A stretch of 64,000 nucleotides of DNA from Pedobacter polaris (GTDB taxonomy: Bacteria > Bacteroidota > Bacteroidia > Sphingobacteriales > Sphingobacteriaceae): contig NZ_SWBR01000001.1 in NCBI RefSeq assembly GCF_005116505.1, positions 310,001-374,000 of the forward strand, in the 5' to 3' direction. The translations under genes were made by a program, and so were the position numbers. The notes below the pieces were generated by a model. It had not been told where the DNA came from. It made no database searches and saw only the letters and a list, made by a program, of their open reading frames with translations. Positions within the stretch are counted from its first letter, which is position 1. Every line of letters starts with the position of its first letter. Of the stretch, positions 1 through 8,792 are shown in pieces.

Positions 1-1734
1 TTCCCTGGATATACCATTGTTGGCTACAATCAAACGGTAAGCATCTTGTTAAGGGTAACTAGTAATAATGGCTGCACGCCTCAAGATTTTTCACATAATT
101 TTAGAACTAGGGAAAATATTGTATCACAATTTACACAAGATTTAAATTCGGGTTGTGGGCCTTTATCGGTTACTTTTACCAATGCTACCATTCATGATCC
201 CGCCAATATTTATTCATGGAGCATTGATGGCATTGTGAGATCAAATGCAAGAGATTTCGGAACTATAACATTCGCTCCTGGTAACCAAGGTATTGATCGC
301 CGATACGACATTACACTTCGGGTAATTTCTGGGTGCGGAGACAATAGTGTAACCCACTCGGTGATTGTAAACTCTATGCCTATTCCGGCAATTTCACCTG
401 TGGTAGACCATGGATGCTCCACATTCTTAGCCGAGTTTACCAATAACACCCCAGGCAAAGAAACCAATACCTACGTCGTGAATTTTGGCGATGGTTCAGC
501 TCCTCAGGCATACAATTGGGGTGATAGAATTACTCATCCTTACACCACAGCAATAGCTACAGACTTTCCTGTTACGATTACAGCAACCAATGCTTGTGGA
601 TCGGTAACAAGTAATCCAATTTTTGTACGCGTAACGCCAAATACCATTACACCAATATTTTTTGCCCCTCCTGCCCAACAAACCATTTGTGCAGGTACAG
701 AAGTTACTTTCACTAATAACTCAGAGGGAGCAACTAGGTTTACATACGATTTCAAAGATGGAACGCCAATAATTCCAAGTCCGACAGGAATACCAGAAAC
801 CATTAGGCACGTTTTCACCCAACCAGGAACCTATGATGTATTAATGACCGCTTACAATGATTGTTCATCGCCAAGAACTGCCATTCAAACAATTGTTGTA
901 CTAGCACAACCTACAGCAACATTTAATGCCAATGTAACAACCGGATGTCAAGGCCTAACTGTTGCCTTTACGCAAACCAGTGTTGGAGCTATTCGCTATG
1001 ATTGGGATTTTGGCGATGGTATAGGAACCTCAACTGATCCAAACCCTACCTATACTTATAACGGCCCTCCTGGTCAATATACAGTAACATTAAGGGTTAC
1101 AAATCAAGTTCGCTGTACACAACTCGTAACTAGGCCAAATTACATCACCATTGTTGGTCCACCAAGAGCGGCCTTTGCCATATCACCTGCGGCAGTAATC
1201 AGCATACCAGATTACACCTTTAGATTTACTGATGAAAGCACAAACAATCCGCAAACCTATAAGTGGAGCTTTGGCGACGGAGATATTTCATCATTAAGAG
1301 ATCCAACACATAAATATGCCGATACAGGGAGGTATTTGGTAACCATGAGAACGTATAACGAGTATGGCTGCGTAGATAGTTTGCAGAAATACGTTCAAAT
1401 TGTTGGCGTGCCAGGTTATGTGTATTTGCCAAACTCATTCATCCCGGGAGGTACGAGTTCTCCATTACAAAAGTTTATGGCAGTAGGTTCTGGCATTAAA
1501 TCTTGGCGTATGTCTGTATTTAATAAATGGGGCCAAGTTATATGGGAAACTACTAAGCTAGAAGATGGCAAACCCATTGAGGGATGGGATGGAACATACA
1601 ATGGCACGCCACAACCACAGGGAATTTATTTCTGGAAAGTTGATGTAGAGTTAATTAACGGTACAGAATGGAAAGGAATGACTTATGATAAAAAACCGCC
1701 TAGGCGAACAGGGGAAATATATTTAATTAGATGA
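1..1734 (+). CDS. PKD-repeat T9SS substrate with gliding-type C-terminal domain (5' partial)
   Basis: The frame is open from the first base of the window, so the 577 visible residues are the C-terminal part of a longer secreted protein; the internal TTG at base 46 is not a real start. Several PKD-type Ig-like repeats are visible by their FGDG or FKDG cores (NFGDG, DFKDG, DFGDG, SFGDG). The last 100 residues match the gliding motility-associated C-terminal domain (CHU_C, TIGR04131 type): YLPNSFIPGG, then the VFNKWGQVIWE and WDGTYNG cores, then a basic end. In known systems this domain directs export by type IX secretion and cell-surface attachment. The stop overlaps the next gene's ATG by four bases (ATGA), which indicates translational coupling with a PorP/SprF protein. 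The ligand or role of the repeats cannot be read from sequence. Confidence 0.9.
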   Translation, partial: FPGYTIVGYNQTVSILLRVTSNNGCTPQDFSHNFRTRENIVSQFTQDLNSGCGPLSVTFTNATIHDPANIYSWSIDGIVRSNARDFGTITFAPGNQGIDRRYDITLRVISGCGDNSVTHSVIVNSMPIPAISPVVDHGCSTFLAEFTNNTPGKETNTYVVNFGDGSAPQAYNWGDRITHPYTTAIATDFPVTITATNACGSVTSNPIFVRVTPNTITPIFFAPPAQQTICAGTEVTFTNNSEGATRFTYDFKDGTPIIPSPTGIPETIRHVFTQPGTYDVLMTAYNDCSSPRTAIQTIVVLAQPTATFNANVTTGCQGLTVAFTQTSVGAIRYDWDFGDGIGTSTDPNPTYTYNGPPGQYTVTLRVTNQVRCTQLVTRPNYITIVGPPRAAFAISPAAVISIPDYTFRFTDESTNNPQTYKWSFGDGDISSLRDPTHKYADTGRYLVTMRTYNEYGCVDSLQKYVQIVGVPGYVYLPNSFIPGGTSSPLQKFMAVGSGIKSWRMSVFNKWGQVIWETTKLEDGKPIEGWDGTYNGTPQPQGIYFWKVDVELINGTEWKGMTYDKKPPRRTGEIYLIR

Positions 1735-2762
1735 TGAAAAAGATTATTGCCGTGTTTTTAGGATTAGTTTTTAGTTTTGGCTTTTTTAATGCCAAAGCTC
1801 AGGATCATCTATTTTCTCAATTTTTTAATGCCCCAATTTATTTAAACCCATCTTTAACTGGTCAATTTGATGGCGATTTACGTGTAGGGATGATTTATAG
1901 GAACCAATGGAGTGCTTTAGGTGGTGATCTTTCTTATATTAATGCCGCAGCCGATGTGTATGTACCTAAACTATCTGGCGGTATTGGTCTATCTGCCACT
2001 AGAAGCAGTGAAGGTGTAGCTTATTTAATTAAAAATAACATTGCAGTTACCTATTCTTATACCGTAGGGGGCGACGACTTTACTGCAAATTTTGGCTTAC
2101 AAGCAGGTTTTACCAATAGAACCATAGATTGGACTAAACTCGTTTTTGGCGATCAATTAGACCGAAGGACTGGGTACATTCCTGGTAGTGTTTCTTCTGC
2201 GCAATTACCAGAGGTATCCAATCGGTTTTTCTTTGACCCAGCAGCCGGGGTAAATTTTATTTACCGCAATGCGATGGTTGGGGCTTCAATATACCACATC
2301 AATAAACCTGATGAATCTTTTAGTGGCACACAAGCTCGCTTACCTATGCGCTTGGCTGTTAATGCCAGTATGAAAATACCCCTAAGTTATAACTATAATT
2401 ACATGGAAGATGAAGGCGCTTTTGTTATTCCATCTGTAGTATACTACAAACAAGGTAATGTAAGTTCTATCAGTGCCGGAGCTCAATTTAAATACAGAGG
2501 TTTTAATACGGGTGTTTGGTATCGCACCAACCAAAATGGAGGTTCTGACGCTATTGTGGTTTCATTAATTCTAGATGTATTTTTAAGGAGAAGAGATACC
2601 GAAAAAATTAGGGTGGGTTTAAGTCATGATGCTACCACTTCTAAACTTAATTATACCAATACAAGTGGCACCACCGAAGTTAGTGTAGGTTATGAAAAGT
2701 ATTGGGCAAACAGTACGCGATCTAAAAAATACAATGGTTTAAGGTGCTCTAGTTTTTATTAG
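1731..2762 (+). CDS. PorP/SprF family type IX secretion outer-membrane protein
   Basis: This 343-residue protein has a signal peptide ending near residue 24 (AKAQ), then the family hallmark FSQFFNAPIYLNPSLTG and many alternating beta strands typical of an outer-membrane barrel. PorP/SprF proteins belong to the type IX secretion/gliding apparatus, and accessory copies are often paired with one large substrate carrying the gliding-type C-terminal domain. That is the case here: it overlaps the upstream substrate gene by four bases. By inference it helps secrete or anchor that specific adhesin-like protein. The tandem ATGATG allows a start one codon later. Confidence 0.9.
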   Translation: MMKKIIAVFLGLVFSFGFFNAKAQDHLFSQFFNAPIYLNPSLTGQFDGDLRVGMIYRNQWSALGGDLSYINAAADVYVPKLSGGIGLSATRSSEGVAYLIKNNIAVTYSYTVGGDDFTANFGLQAGFTNRTIDWTKLVFGDQLDRRTGYIPGSVSSAQLPEVSNRFFFDPAAGVNFIYRNAMVGASIYHINKPDESFSGTQARLPMRLAVNASMKIPLSYNYNYMEDEGAFVIPSVVYYKQGNVSSISAGAQFKYRGFNTGVWYRTNQNGGSDAIVVSLILDVFLRRRDTEKIRVGLSHDATTSKLNYTNTSGTTEVSVGYEKYWANSTRSKKYNGLRCSSFY

Positions 2763-3063
2763 AAATCATCTATTTTCCTCAATTATATTTTGCAAAACAC
2801 AAGCAACATTTTCATCGCAATGTAGTCCGCCAGTAGCTACAATCTTTTCATGCAACAGCCATACTCATCCTCGTGAAGCTTTTGCAACAAAAAGTATTTC
2901 GCTTTTGTCAGACTTAAATAACAAAATCAGTTTTTCATAGAGATAGGTTTAAAAAACTCAATACTCGAAAATTAAACAAGTATATTGGGGTGTAAATAGG
3001 CTTTCACAAATACAAGCTGGAAGTAATTGTGAGGCCCAACTATGTTCTAAATTATATTTTAAC
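2763..3063. other. intergenic gap without recognisable gene
   Basis: These 301 bases carry no convincing reading frame on either strand. An antisense ORF running from the following gene into this gap has no recognisable protein features. A weak imperfect hairpin (ACAAAAAG near 2888 with CTTTTGT near 2903) may end the upstream transcript, but it lacks a T tract. The promoter of the following oxidoreductase gene should lie in the AT-rich last 60 bases; I see no exact TAnnTTTG element there. Confidence 0.5.
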
Positions 3064-4026
3064 ATGAAAGCATTAACATTATCATCATTCGGAAGTTCTG
3101 ATGTATTAACATACCAAGAAGTAAACGACCCGATTTTGCAGCGTAATGAAATATTGGTAGAAATGAAAACCATTGGTTTAAATTTTGCCGATTTGATGAG
3201 AAGAAGCGGAACATATCCAATGAGAGGAAATGCACCCTATATTAATGGTTTTGAAGGAGCAGGCATCATTAAAGACAATAATGGCCACACTGAATTTAAA
3301 ATAGGCGATAGAGTTGCATTTGCTGATGTGCCTTTTGCAAATGCAGACTTAGTTGCTGTCCCTTTTGAGAATCTAATTCCATTACCTAATGAAATCAGTT
3401 TTGAAATTGCAGCATCTATCATGTTGCAAGGTTTAACCGCTCATTTTTTAACATCCGATAGCCATCAAATAAAAGAAGGAGAAACTGTACTTATTCATGC
3501 AGCAGCTGGAGGTGTTGGTCAATTGTTAATTCAAGTATGCAAAATATTGGGCGCAAAAGTAATCGGCTTAGCTTCTTCTGAGAGCAAAAAGCAAATTGCT
3601 CTTTCTTTAGGTGCTGATAATGTGTTTTTATATAGCCAAGATTGGTCGGCTAAAGTTGTAGAAGTTTGTCCAGATGGTGTTGATGTAGTATATGAAAGTA
3701 TCGGAACTACAATGGAGTTAAGCCTCTCCGTAACAAAAATATTGGGAAAGGTAGTTCTATTTGGGCTCGCTGGTGGAAAACTAGAACTTGGAAATCCATT
3801 ATGGATTATTGCTCATTCTAAAACAATTACTGGAGGTGATTTATGGAACTATCTTACCTCGAGAGAAGAGCGACTAAAAAGATCAAAGGTATTTTTCGAC
3901 TGGATTATTGAAGGGAAAATTAAAGTTGCTGCACCCACAATTTTCAAATTATCTGAAGGTAAAAAAGCCCATGATTTTATGGAAGGAAGACACAGTACTG
4001 GAAAAGTATTAATGATACCTGATTAA
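3064..4026 (+). CDS. NAD(P)-dependent MDR-family oxidoreductase (quinone oxidoreductase-like)
   Basis: A 320-residue medium-chain dehydrogenase/reductase. The N-terminal GroES-like domain (GLNFADLMRRSGTYP) is followed by the Rossmann nucleotide-binding loop AAAGGVG at residues 146-152. The cysteine and histidine ligands of zinc-dependent alcohol dehydrogenases are absent, which places it with the non-zinc quinone oxidoreductase/VAT-1-like branch. These enzymes reduce quinones or alpha,beta-unsaturated carbonyls with NADPH; the substrate here is unknown. The YdeI-like gene begins 30 bases downstream on the same strand, so the two may be co-transcribed. Confidence 0.85.
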   Translation: MKALTLSSFGSSDVLTYQEVNDPILQRNEILVEMKTIGLNFADLMRRSGTYPMRGNAPYINGFEGAGIIKDNNGHTEFKIGDRVAFADVPFANADLVAVPFENLIPLPNEISFEIAASIMLQGLTAHFLTSDSHQIKEGETVLIHAAAGGVGQLLIQVCKILGAKVIGLASSESKKQIALSLGADNVFLYSQDWSAKVVEVCPDGVDVVYESIGTTMELSLSVTKILGKVVLFGLAGGKLELGNPLWIIAHSKTITGGDLWNYLTSREERLKRSKVFFDWIIEGKIKVAAPTIFKLSEGKKAHDFMEGRHSTGKVLMIPD

Positions 4027-4056
4027 AGGTTTACAAATTTTCAACAGACCTATAAA

Positions 4057-4614
4057 ATGAAACCAACCTTTTTTGCAACACCAGAAGACTTTAGAAAATG
4101 GTTAATAAAAAACCATAACAAGGAGATTGAATTATTAGTTGGTTTCTATAAAGTAACTAGCAAAAAACCTTCTATCAGTTGGTCACAATCCGTTGATCAA
4201 GCACTTTGTTTTGGCTGGATAGATGGTGTAAGAAAATCTATTGACAATGAAAGTTATACCATCCGCTTTACCCCAAGAAAAAACACAAGTATTTGGAGTG
4301 CCATTAACATTAAAAAGGTTGAAGAACTTACAAAAGCAAGGCTAATGACTACAGCTGGACAAAAAGCTTTTGATTTGAGAAAAGAAGAAAAATCAAGGAT
4401 TTATTCACATGAAAAGGAAACTGTAAATCTGGATCCTGCTTATGAAGACTTATTTAAAAAGAATAAGCTTGCCTGGAAGTTTTTTGACACACAAGCGCCC
4501 TCTTATAAAAAAGTAATGAAACATTGGATCATGAGTGCAAAGCAAGAAAACACGAGAATATCTCGACTTAAAAAGACCATAGAAATAAGTGAACAACAAA
4601 AAAGGATGGAATAA
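4057..4614 (+). CDS. YdeI/OmpD-associated family protein
   Basis: The 185-residue product has the features of the YdeI/OmpD-associated (bacteriocin-protection) family: an N-terminal FFATPEDFRKWL segment, the core QALCFGWIDGVRKSID, the YTIRFTPRKNTSIWS block, and a Lys/Glu-rich helical C-terminal region with AWKFFDTQAPSYKK. There is no signal peptide or membrane segment, so it is cytosolic. Family members have been linked to stress and peptide tolerance, but the biochemical role is not established. It follows the oxidoreductase by 30 bases. Family assignment is firm, function is not. Confidence 0.85.
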   Translation: MKPTFFATPEDFRKWLIKNHNKEIELLVGFYKVTSKKPSISWSQSVDQALCFGWIDGVRKSIDNESYTIRFTPRKNTSIWSAINIKKVEELTKARLMTTAGQKAFDLRKEEKSRIYSHEKETVNLDPAYEDLFKKNKLAWKFFDTQAPSYKKVMKHWIMSAKQENTRISRLKKTIEISEQQKRME

Positions 4615-4643
4615 ATTAAGCTCCTATAACAAACTTTCTTTCA

Positions 4644-4667
4644 CCCCTAAATCCCCTAAAGGGGACT
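4644..4667. repeat. short interspersed palindrome (CCCCTAAATCCCC type)
   Basis: This intergenic element contains two CCCCTAAA-like units and a perfect six-base dyad, TCCCCT-AA-AGGGGA, at 4652-4665. Sequences of the form AAGTCCCCTTTAGGGG are, from general knowledge, frequent between genes in Flavobacteriia and Sphingobacteriia. It lies just after the YdeI-like gene, where it could act as a transcript end, but there is no T tract. Confidence 0.55.
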
Positions 4668-4808
4668 TGGAAAGTACTACAAGATTAGTAAGACACCATA
4701 TAGAATATCCGCACGTTTTTTAATTAGTAATCCTAAATATTTAAGGCTCTATTCAAAATTAAATTCATTTCTTATCATACATCAAATCTTTTAGTAATAC
4801 TTACAACT

Positions 4809-4816
4809 TATTTTTG
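4809..4816 (+). promoter_or_regulatory. candidate Bacteroidota -7 promoter element
   Basis: TATTTTTG matches the Bacteroidota -7 consensus TAnnTTTG exactly. It lies 69 bases upstream of the alpha/beta hydrolase ATG. No clear TTG -33 box is visible, so the call rests on the -7 element and its position in the gap. Confidence 0.4.
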
Positions 4817-4885
4817 TTTACACAAACTGGGAGCATCTCGGTTGTCTGTTAAATAAAATAATTATCAATCATAAAACCTAAAACG

Positions 4886-5707
4886 ATGAGTACATTAAAA
4901 TTAAAAGACGGCACAGAAATTTATTACAAAGATTGGGGAACAGGACAACCAATAGTTTTTCATCATGGTTGGCCGTTATCTAGCGATGATTGGGATGCAC
5001 AAATGATGTTTTTCTTAAAAGAAGGATATAGAGTAATTGCACATGATCGCAGAGGGCATGGAAGATCTACCCAAACAGCAGAAGGAAACGACATGGATAC
5101 CTATGCAGCAGATGTTGCTGAACTTGCACAGGCACTAGATTTAAAAGATGCCATTCATATTGGTCACTCAACCGGTGGTGGCGAAGTAATTCGTTATGTC
5201 GCAAAACATGGTGAAGGCAGAGTTGCTAAAGCAGTATTGATAAGTGCAGTTACACCCATAATGGTACAGAACGAAAATAATCCTGATGGTGTTCCTTTAG
5301 CTGTATTTGATGGAATACGTGAAGGGGTTGCTACAAAACGTCCACAATTTTTTCATGACTTTACTGATGCATTTTATGGTTATAACCGCGAAGGTGTTGA
5401 AGCACAACAAGGGGTTAAAAATAATTGGTGGCGCCAAGGCATGATGGGTGGAATTAAAGCACATTATGATTGTATCAAAGCATTTTCAGAAACTGATTTT
5501 ACAGAGGACCTTAAAAGTGTAGACGTTCCAGTATTGGTTTTACATGGAGAGGATGATCAAATCGTTCCTTTCGAAACTACAGGTGTTAGAGCCGCAAAAT
5601 TGTTAAAAAATGGCAAGTTAATTTCATATCCTGGCTTTCCGCATGGCATGCCAACAACAGAAGCTGCAACTATTAATAAAGACTTGTTAGCTTTTATTAA
5701 AGCTTAA
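4886..5707 (+). CDS. alpha/beta hydrolase, non-heme chloroperoxidase-like
   Basis: A 273-residue alpha/beta-hydrolase fold protein of the cofactor-free haloperoxidase/arylesterase type. The oxyanion segment HHGWP is at 26-30, the nucleophile elbow GHSTGG places Ser at 95, the acid is in GEDDQIVP (Asp 223 or 224), and the catalytic His is in FPHGMP (His 253). Length and motif spacing are normal for the family. There is no signal peptide, so it is cytosolic. The natural reaction is usually ester or lactone hydrolysis; the perhydrolase or haloperoxidase name reflects a side activity. It is monocistronic, flanked by two repeat-bearing gaps. Confidence 0.9.
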   Translation: MSTLKLKDGTEIYYKDWGTGQPIVFHHGWPLSSDDWDAQMMFFLKEGYRVIAHDRRGHGRSTQTAEGNDMDTYAADVAELAQALDLKDAIHIGHSTGGGEVIRYVAKHGEGRVAKAVLISAVTPIMVQNENNPDGVPLAVFDGIREGVATKRPQFFHDFTDAFYGYNREGVEAQQGVKNNWWRQGMMGGIKAHYDCIKAFSETDFTEDLKSVDVPVLVLHGEDDQIVPFETTGVRAAKLLKNGKLISYPGFPHGMPTTEAATINKDLLAFIKA

Positions 5708-5718
5708 AAATATCCTAT

Positions 5719-5774
5719 TGTCAGCTAGAACTTGTCGAAGAACTTAAAAAACCTTCGACAAGCTCGGCATGACA
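5719..5774. repeat. interspersed palindromic (REP-like) element, copy A
   Basis: A perfect ten-base inverted repeat, CTTGTCGAAG at 5731-5740 and CTTCGACAAG at 5753-5762, is enclosed by imperfect outer arms beginning TGTCA (5719) and ending TGACA (5774). The outer ends resemble those of the elements at 10276 and 49133, so these look like members of one family of genomic palindromes. It could form a strong hairpin in RNA downstream of the hydrolase gene. Confidence 0.65.
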
Positions 5775-5879
5775 TTCAAGGCGAAATCTCAAAATTTCTT
5801 GCCCAAATCACCCTATAAATAGTCCGTTTTGCGCCCTACTCTATTATTGGTTAAACGCTACATTTACTAGTAATAACAA

Positions 5880-5999
5880 GAAAAAAGCATACGTCTATTT
5901 AGCTTAGCGGTACTGATTGCAATCTAAACTCCTGTACAGGTGATCAAAAAACAGCCAAAACCAAAGTAGACGTTAATGATACTAACCAAAAAATACGGC
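5880..5999 (+). pseudogene. possible relic of a small lipoprotein gene
   Basis: Read with one frame change near 5925, this stretch encodes a hydrophobic signal-like run (KSIRLFSLAVLIAI, bases 5883-5924) followed in another frame by a lipobox-like LNSC and a polar tail (TGDQKTAKTKVDVNDTNQ). This is the layout of a small Bacteroidota lipoprotein. No ATG is present and the two halves are out of frame, so it cannot make an intact product. A chance resemblance is possible in so short a stretch. Confidence 0.3.
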
Positions 6000-6000
6000 T

Positions 6001-6489
6001 ATGCAAAATCAAGATTTTACAACAACATTAATAGTAGACCAATCTCCGGCAAAAGTATTTGCTGCCATCAATAATGTTTGTGGATGGTGGTCTGAAGAAA
6101 TAGAAGGTAGCACAGATAAATTAAATAGTGAATTTGATTATCATTATGAAGATGTACATCGAAGTAAAATGAAAATTGTAGAGTTTATTCCAGACAAAAA
6201 AGTAGTTTGGCTAGTAAAGGAAAATTATTTCCAATTTACCAAGGATAAAACCGAATGGACAGGTACAAAAATCATTTTCGAAATTTCTAAAGTAGGGGAT
6301 AAAACTCAAGTCCAAATGACACATCATGGCTTAGTACCGGAATATGAGTGCTATGAAATTTGCGAAGATTCGTGGACAAATTATATCCAAAATAGTTTGA
6401 GAAAATTGATCACCACTGGGAAAGGCACACCAAATGCTGCCGGAAAACCGCAAACCGAAAACGAAAAGAAACTTAGTTCTGCAAATTAA
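6001..6489 (+). CDS. SRPBCC-domain protein (AHSA1-like)
   Basis: A 162-residue cytosolic protein with the SRPBCC/AHSA1 (START-like) pattern: N-terminal strand DFTTTLIVDQSPAKVFAAI, the WWSEEIEG segment, central beta strands ending in the Thr-rich strand TKIIFEISK, the TQVQMTHHGLVP strand, and a long C-terminal helix (CEDSWTNYIQNSLRKLI). Such proteins bind hydrophobic ligands in a helix-grip cavity; the ligand here is unknown. It is a single gene, preceded by the lipoprotein relic. Confidence 0.85.
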   Translation: MQNQDFTTTLIVDQSPAKVFAAINNVCGWWSEEIEGSTDKLNSEFDYHYEDVHRSKMKIVEFIPDKKVVWLVKENYFQFTKDKTEWTGTKIIFEISKVGDKTQVQMTHHGLVPEYECYEICEDSWTNYIQNSLRKLITTGKGTPNAAGKPQTENEKKLSSAN

Positions 6490-6611
6490 TAAGGTTGTAT
6501 AATTTTACTATCACCAACCATACTCAATATAGTTTACAGCCTAAAAACTTTACTCTAATCTTAACGTTATTTAAATATTAATTTCGAACTTGTTAGCAAT
6601 TCGGATCAAAT

Positions 6612-7271
6612 ATGATGAGTAACATTTTAGACAGCAATCATTTTCTTACGCAAAGCGAAGTCAACAAATTTTTAATAGCAACATTGCTTTGCGGATTAAT
6701 TGGCTTAGAACGAGAATTTAGAAGTAAACAAGCAGGATTAAAAACCATGATCATGATTGGCTTAGGATCTACTTTATTTACCATTTTATCTTTAAAGATT
6801 GGCTTAAATAGCCAGGATAGAATTGCCTCTAATATTGTAACAGGTATTGGCTTTTTGGGGGCTGGTGTAATTTTTAAGGAAGACAATCAGGTTAAAGGTT
6901 TAACAACCGCTTGCGTAATATGGATTGTTGCTGCTATTGGCATGGCTATTGGCAGTGATTATTACGAACAAGCCATTGGTGTCACAGTTGTAGTATTATT
7001 GGCTTTATTGATATTTCCTTATGTTGAGAATTTCGTAGAGCGCCGTTTCACAAAAAGAACCTACCGCATTGTAAAAAGATACGAAAATGAAAGTTTAGAT
7101 GATTATGAAGATTACATCAGAAATTCTAAACTACAATTAAGCCGAGGTAAACAAGAGTTGGCAAACGGCATTATTAGTGGAACCTGGATAGCAGTTGGCA
7201 GCCCGAAAAACCATAAAAAATTTGTAGATAGAATGCTTCAAGACAAAAAGATTATTGCCTTTGATTTTTAA
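6612..7271 (+). CDS. MgtC/SapB family membrane protein
   Basis: This 219-residue inner-membrane protein carries the MgtC/SapB signature: LCGLIGLERE followed by SKQAGLKTM in the first part, then GIGFLGAGVIF and GLTTACVIW, within four or five hydrophobic segments. A soluble C-terminal region of about 75 residues follows. MgtC-family proteins are linked to growth under magnesium limitation and, in pathogens, to survival in macrophages by modulating ATP synthase; the role in this organism is not known. Two adjacent ATGs (6612 and 6615) are both usable. Its last 20 bases overlap the convergent RDD gene. Confidence 0.9.
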   Translation: MMSNILDSNHFLTQSEVNKFLIATLLCGLIGLEREFRSKQAGLKTMIMIGLGSTLFTILSLKIGLNSQDRIASNIVTGIGFLGAGVIFKEDNQVKGLTTACVIWIVAAIGMAIGSDYYEQAIGVTVVVLLALLIFPYVENFVERRFTKRTYRIVKRYENESLDDYEDYIRNSKLQLSRGKQELANGIISGTWIAVGSPKNHKKFVDRMLQDKKIIAFDF

Positions 7272-7743
7272 GATTTTCAAAAAACTCAGTTTTTCTTTCC
7301 TGAAGGTTTAATACTTTTTCATCAACAACTATTGTATCAGACCAGCTATCATGCCATGGCTTGCAAGGGGCACCTAATGCGCTAAGTGCGTTAAAAGGAA
7401 CTGCTCTGATGAAATTTCTAAGAATCGCTTTTTGCAAAGTTAAATTACTTCCATCTATGTTAATTGCTTTAGTTCCTGTAATTAATTTACCTAATGATTT
7501 TCCTCGAAAAACTGTTTCAATTAAAAACATAATAAAACCATATAAAACAAATCCTAATAACCTTTCTTCAATTAATCCCCTCTTCAATTCAGTTAAACTT
7601 CCAGGGTTCGATATTTCAACCAGAAAACCAATAAACATTATTACAATGTAAACGGCAGTTGCATCTATAAAATAGTTTACAAATCGTTTCATAGAACTTG
7701 CCCTACAATATTCAAGATTAATATTACTACTTTGAAGTTCCAT
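7252..7743 (-). CDS. RDD family membrane protein
   Basis: A 163-residue protein with the RDD fold. The N-terminal basic segment SMKRFVNYFIDA carries the Arg and Asp of the first RDD helix, hydrophobic helices follow, and the conserved GKSLGKLITGTKAI and ILRNFIRAVPF segments sit in the second half, with a DTIVVDEK end. RDD proteins are small inner-membrane proteins, some implicated in ion exchange, mostly uncharacterised. The 3' end overlaps mgtC by 20 bases in convergent orientation, and the 3' end of the TonB-C protein gene lies toward the window's right. Confidence 0.8.
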   Translation of the reverse strand: MELQSSNINLEYCRASSMKRFVNYFIDATAVYIVIMFIGFLVEISNPGSLTELKRGLIEERLLGFVLYGFIMFLIETVFRGKSLGKLITGTKAINIDGSNLTLQKAILRNFIRAVPFNALSALGAPCKPWHDSWSDTIVVDEKVLNLQERKTEFFENLKNQRQ

Positions 7744-7775
7744 TGAATGCGCTGCTAAATTATTGTGCCTTCTAA

Positions 7776-8756
7776 TTATCTTGTCTTAAAAGAAATCGGG
7801 ATATTATATTTAACCCTTACTGGAAGACCTCGCTGCATCCCTGGAATCCATTTTGGGGATGCCATCATTACACGAATGGCCTCTTCATCAATTGATGGGA
7901 AAAACGGTTTATCGATTTTGGCATCTACAACTTGTCCATCTTTTTCTATGGTAAAACTAACTATTACTCTTCCAGCAATTCCATTGGTATAAGCTTCTTT
8001 AGGATATTTAATTGCTCTTGATAAATATTTATAAAATTCATTGATCCCACCTTTAAATTGAGGAGCTGATTCGAATGTAGTATATTCGATAGTTTTGTCT
8101 CCAACTGTATTTACACCAGAAACAAATTTGCCAGTAACATAAGTTTCAGTATAGCTAGATTTGCCTGAAAGATATCTACCTTTCCAAACCCCTTCTTTAA
8201 AACCATCTTTGTAATCGCCTTCTTCAACCAGTTTGTCACTTTCAAATTTAGTGGTGTCTATTAAATGTCCATTACCATCTTGAACATAAACTTTCCCCAA
8301 TGAATCTACCTGATAGATCAGTTTAGAGTTTTGCTCCAATTTTTTTGCAGCTTTTTTTTCGGCGGGATCCTGTTCAAGATATTCTAATTGTTTTTTCACT
8401 TTACCATTCTCAAAGAAATAATAGGCTAGTCCAACACAAGCGTCTTTTTTATAATTTATAGAACTTTTTTTCATTCCATTTTTATAAAAGCTAACAATAA
8501 GCCCTTCGTAAATTATTCTAGGCTCAAATGAAGATACTTTGCCTATTAACTTTTTAGTGCCATTTTGATAGAATTCTTTAATGTTAAATTGTTTTTCTCC
8601 AGAATCTGGCTCTTCAATTACACGAATGTAATCTGCACTATCTCGAAGCTTTACTTCTTTACCATTATTTTTAAGGAAGTAAATATTTTGTTTTTTTTGT
8701 GCACTTGCATTGAGCACTACAAAGAGGATTACACTGAGGATGAGGGCTTTTTTCAT
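7776..8756 (-). CDS. MORN/YwqK-like repeat protein with TonB C-terminal domain
   Basis: The 326-residue protein begins with a signal peptide (residues 1-19, ending NASAQ). About four imperfect repeats of the YwqK/MORN type follow (FYQNGTKKLIGK, FYKNGMKKS, FFENGKVKKQ, GDYKDGFKEGVWKG). The last 95 residues form a TonB C-terminal domain with IKYPKEAYTNGIAGRVIVSF and IPISFKTR at the end. There is no N-terminal transmembrane anchor other than the cleavable signal, so it probably resides in the periplasm and does not transmit energy like classical TonB. Architectures of this kind are widespread in Bacteroidota. It is divergent from sdaA, with 20-47 bases between starts. Confidence 0.85.
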   Translation of the reverse strand: MKKALILSVILFVVLNASAQKKQNIYFLKNNGKEVKLRDSADYIRVIEEPDSGEKQFNIKEFYQNGTKKLIGKVSSFEPRIIYEGLIVSFYKNGMKKSSINYKKDACVGLAYYFFENGKVKKQLEYLEQDPAEKKAAKKLEQNSKLIYQVDSLGKVYVQDGNGHLIDTTKFESDKLVEEGDYKDGFKEGVWKGRYLSGKSSYTETYVTGKFVSGVNTVGDKTIEYTTFESAPQFKGGINEFYKYLSRAIKYPKEAYTNGIAGRVIVSFTIEKDGQVVDAKIDKPFFPSIDEEAIRVMMASPKWIPGMQRGLPVRVKYNIPISFKTR

Positions 8757-8792
8757 GACTGGGATTATTCGCTAATATGATAAAAACTATTG

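Noticed and set aside
2958..3173. Antisense ORF of 71 residues overlapping the start of the quinone oxidoreductase gene
   Set aside because: It overlaps a clear gene for more than half its length, has no recognisable motif and no promoter-like element.
7361..7651. Plus-strand 96-residue ORF over the RDD gene
   Set aside because: It lies antisense within a well-supported RDD gene and encodes no recognisable protein.
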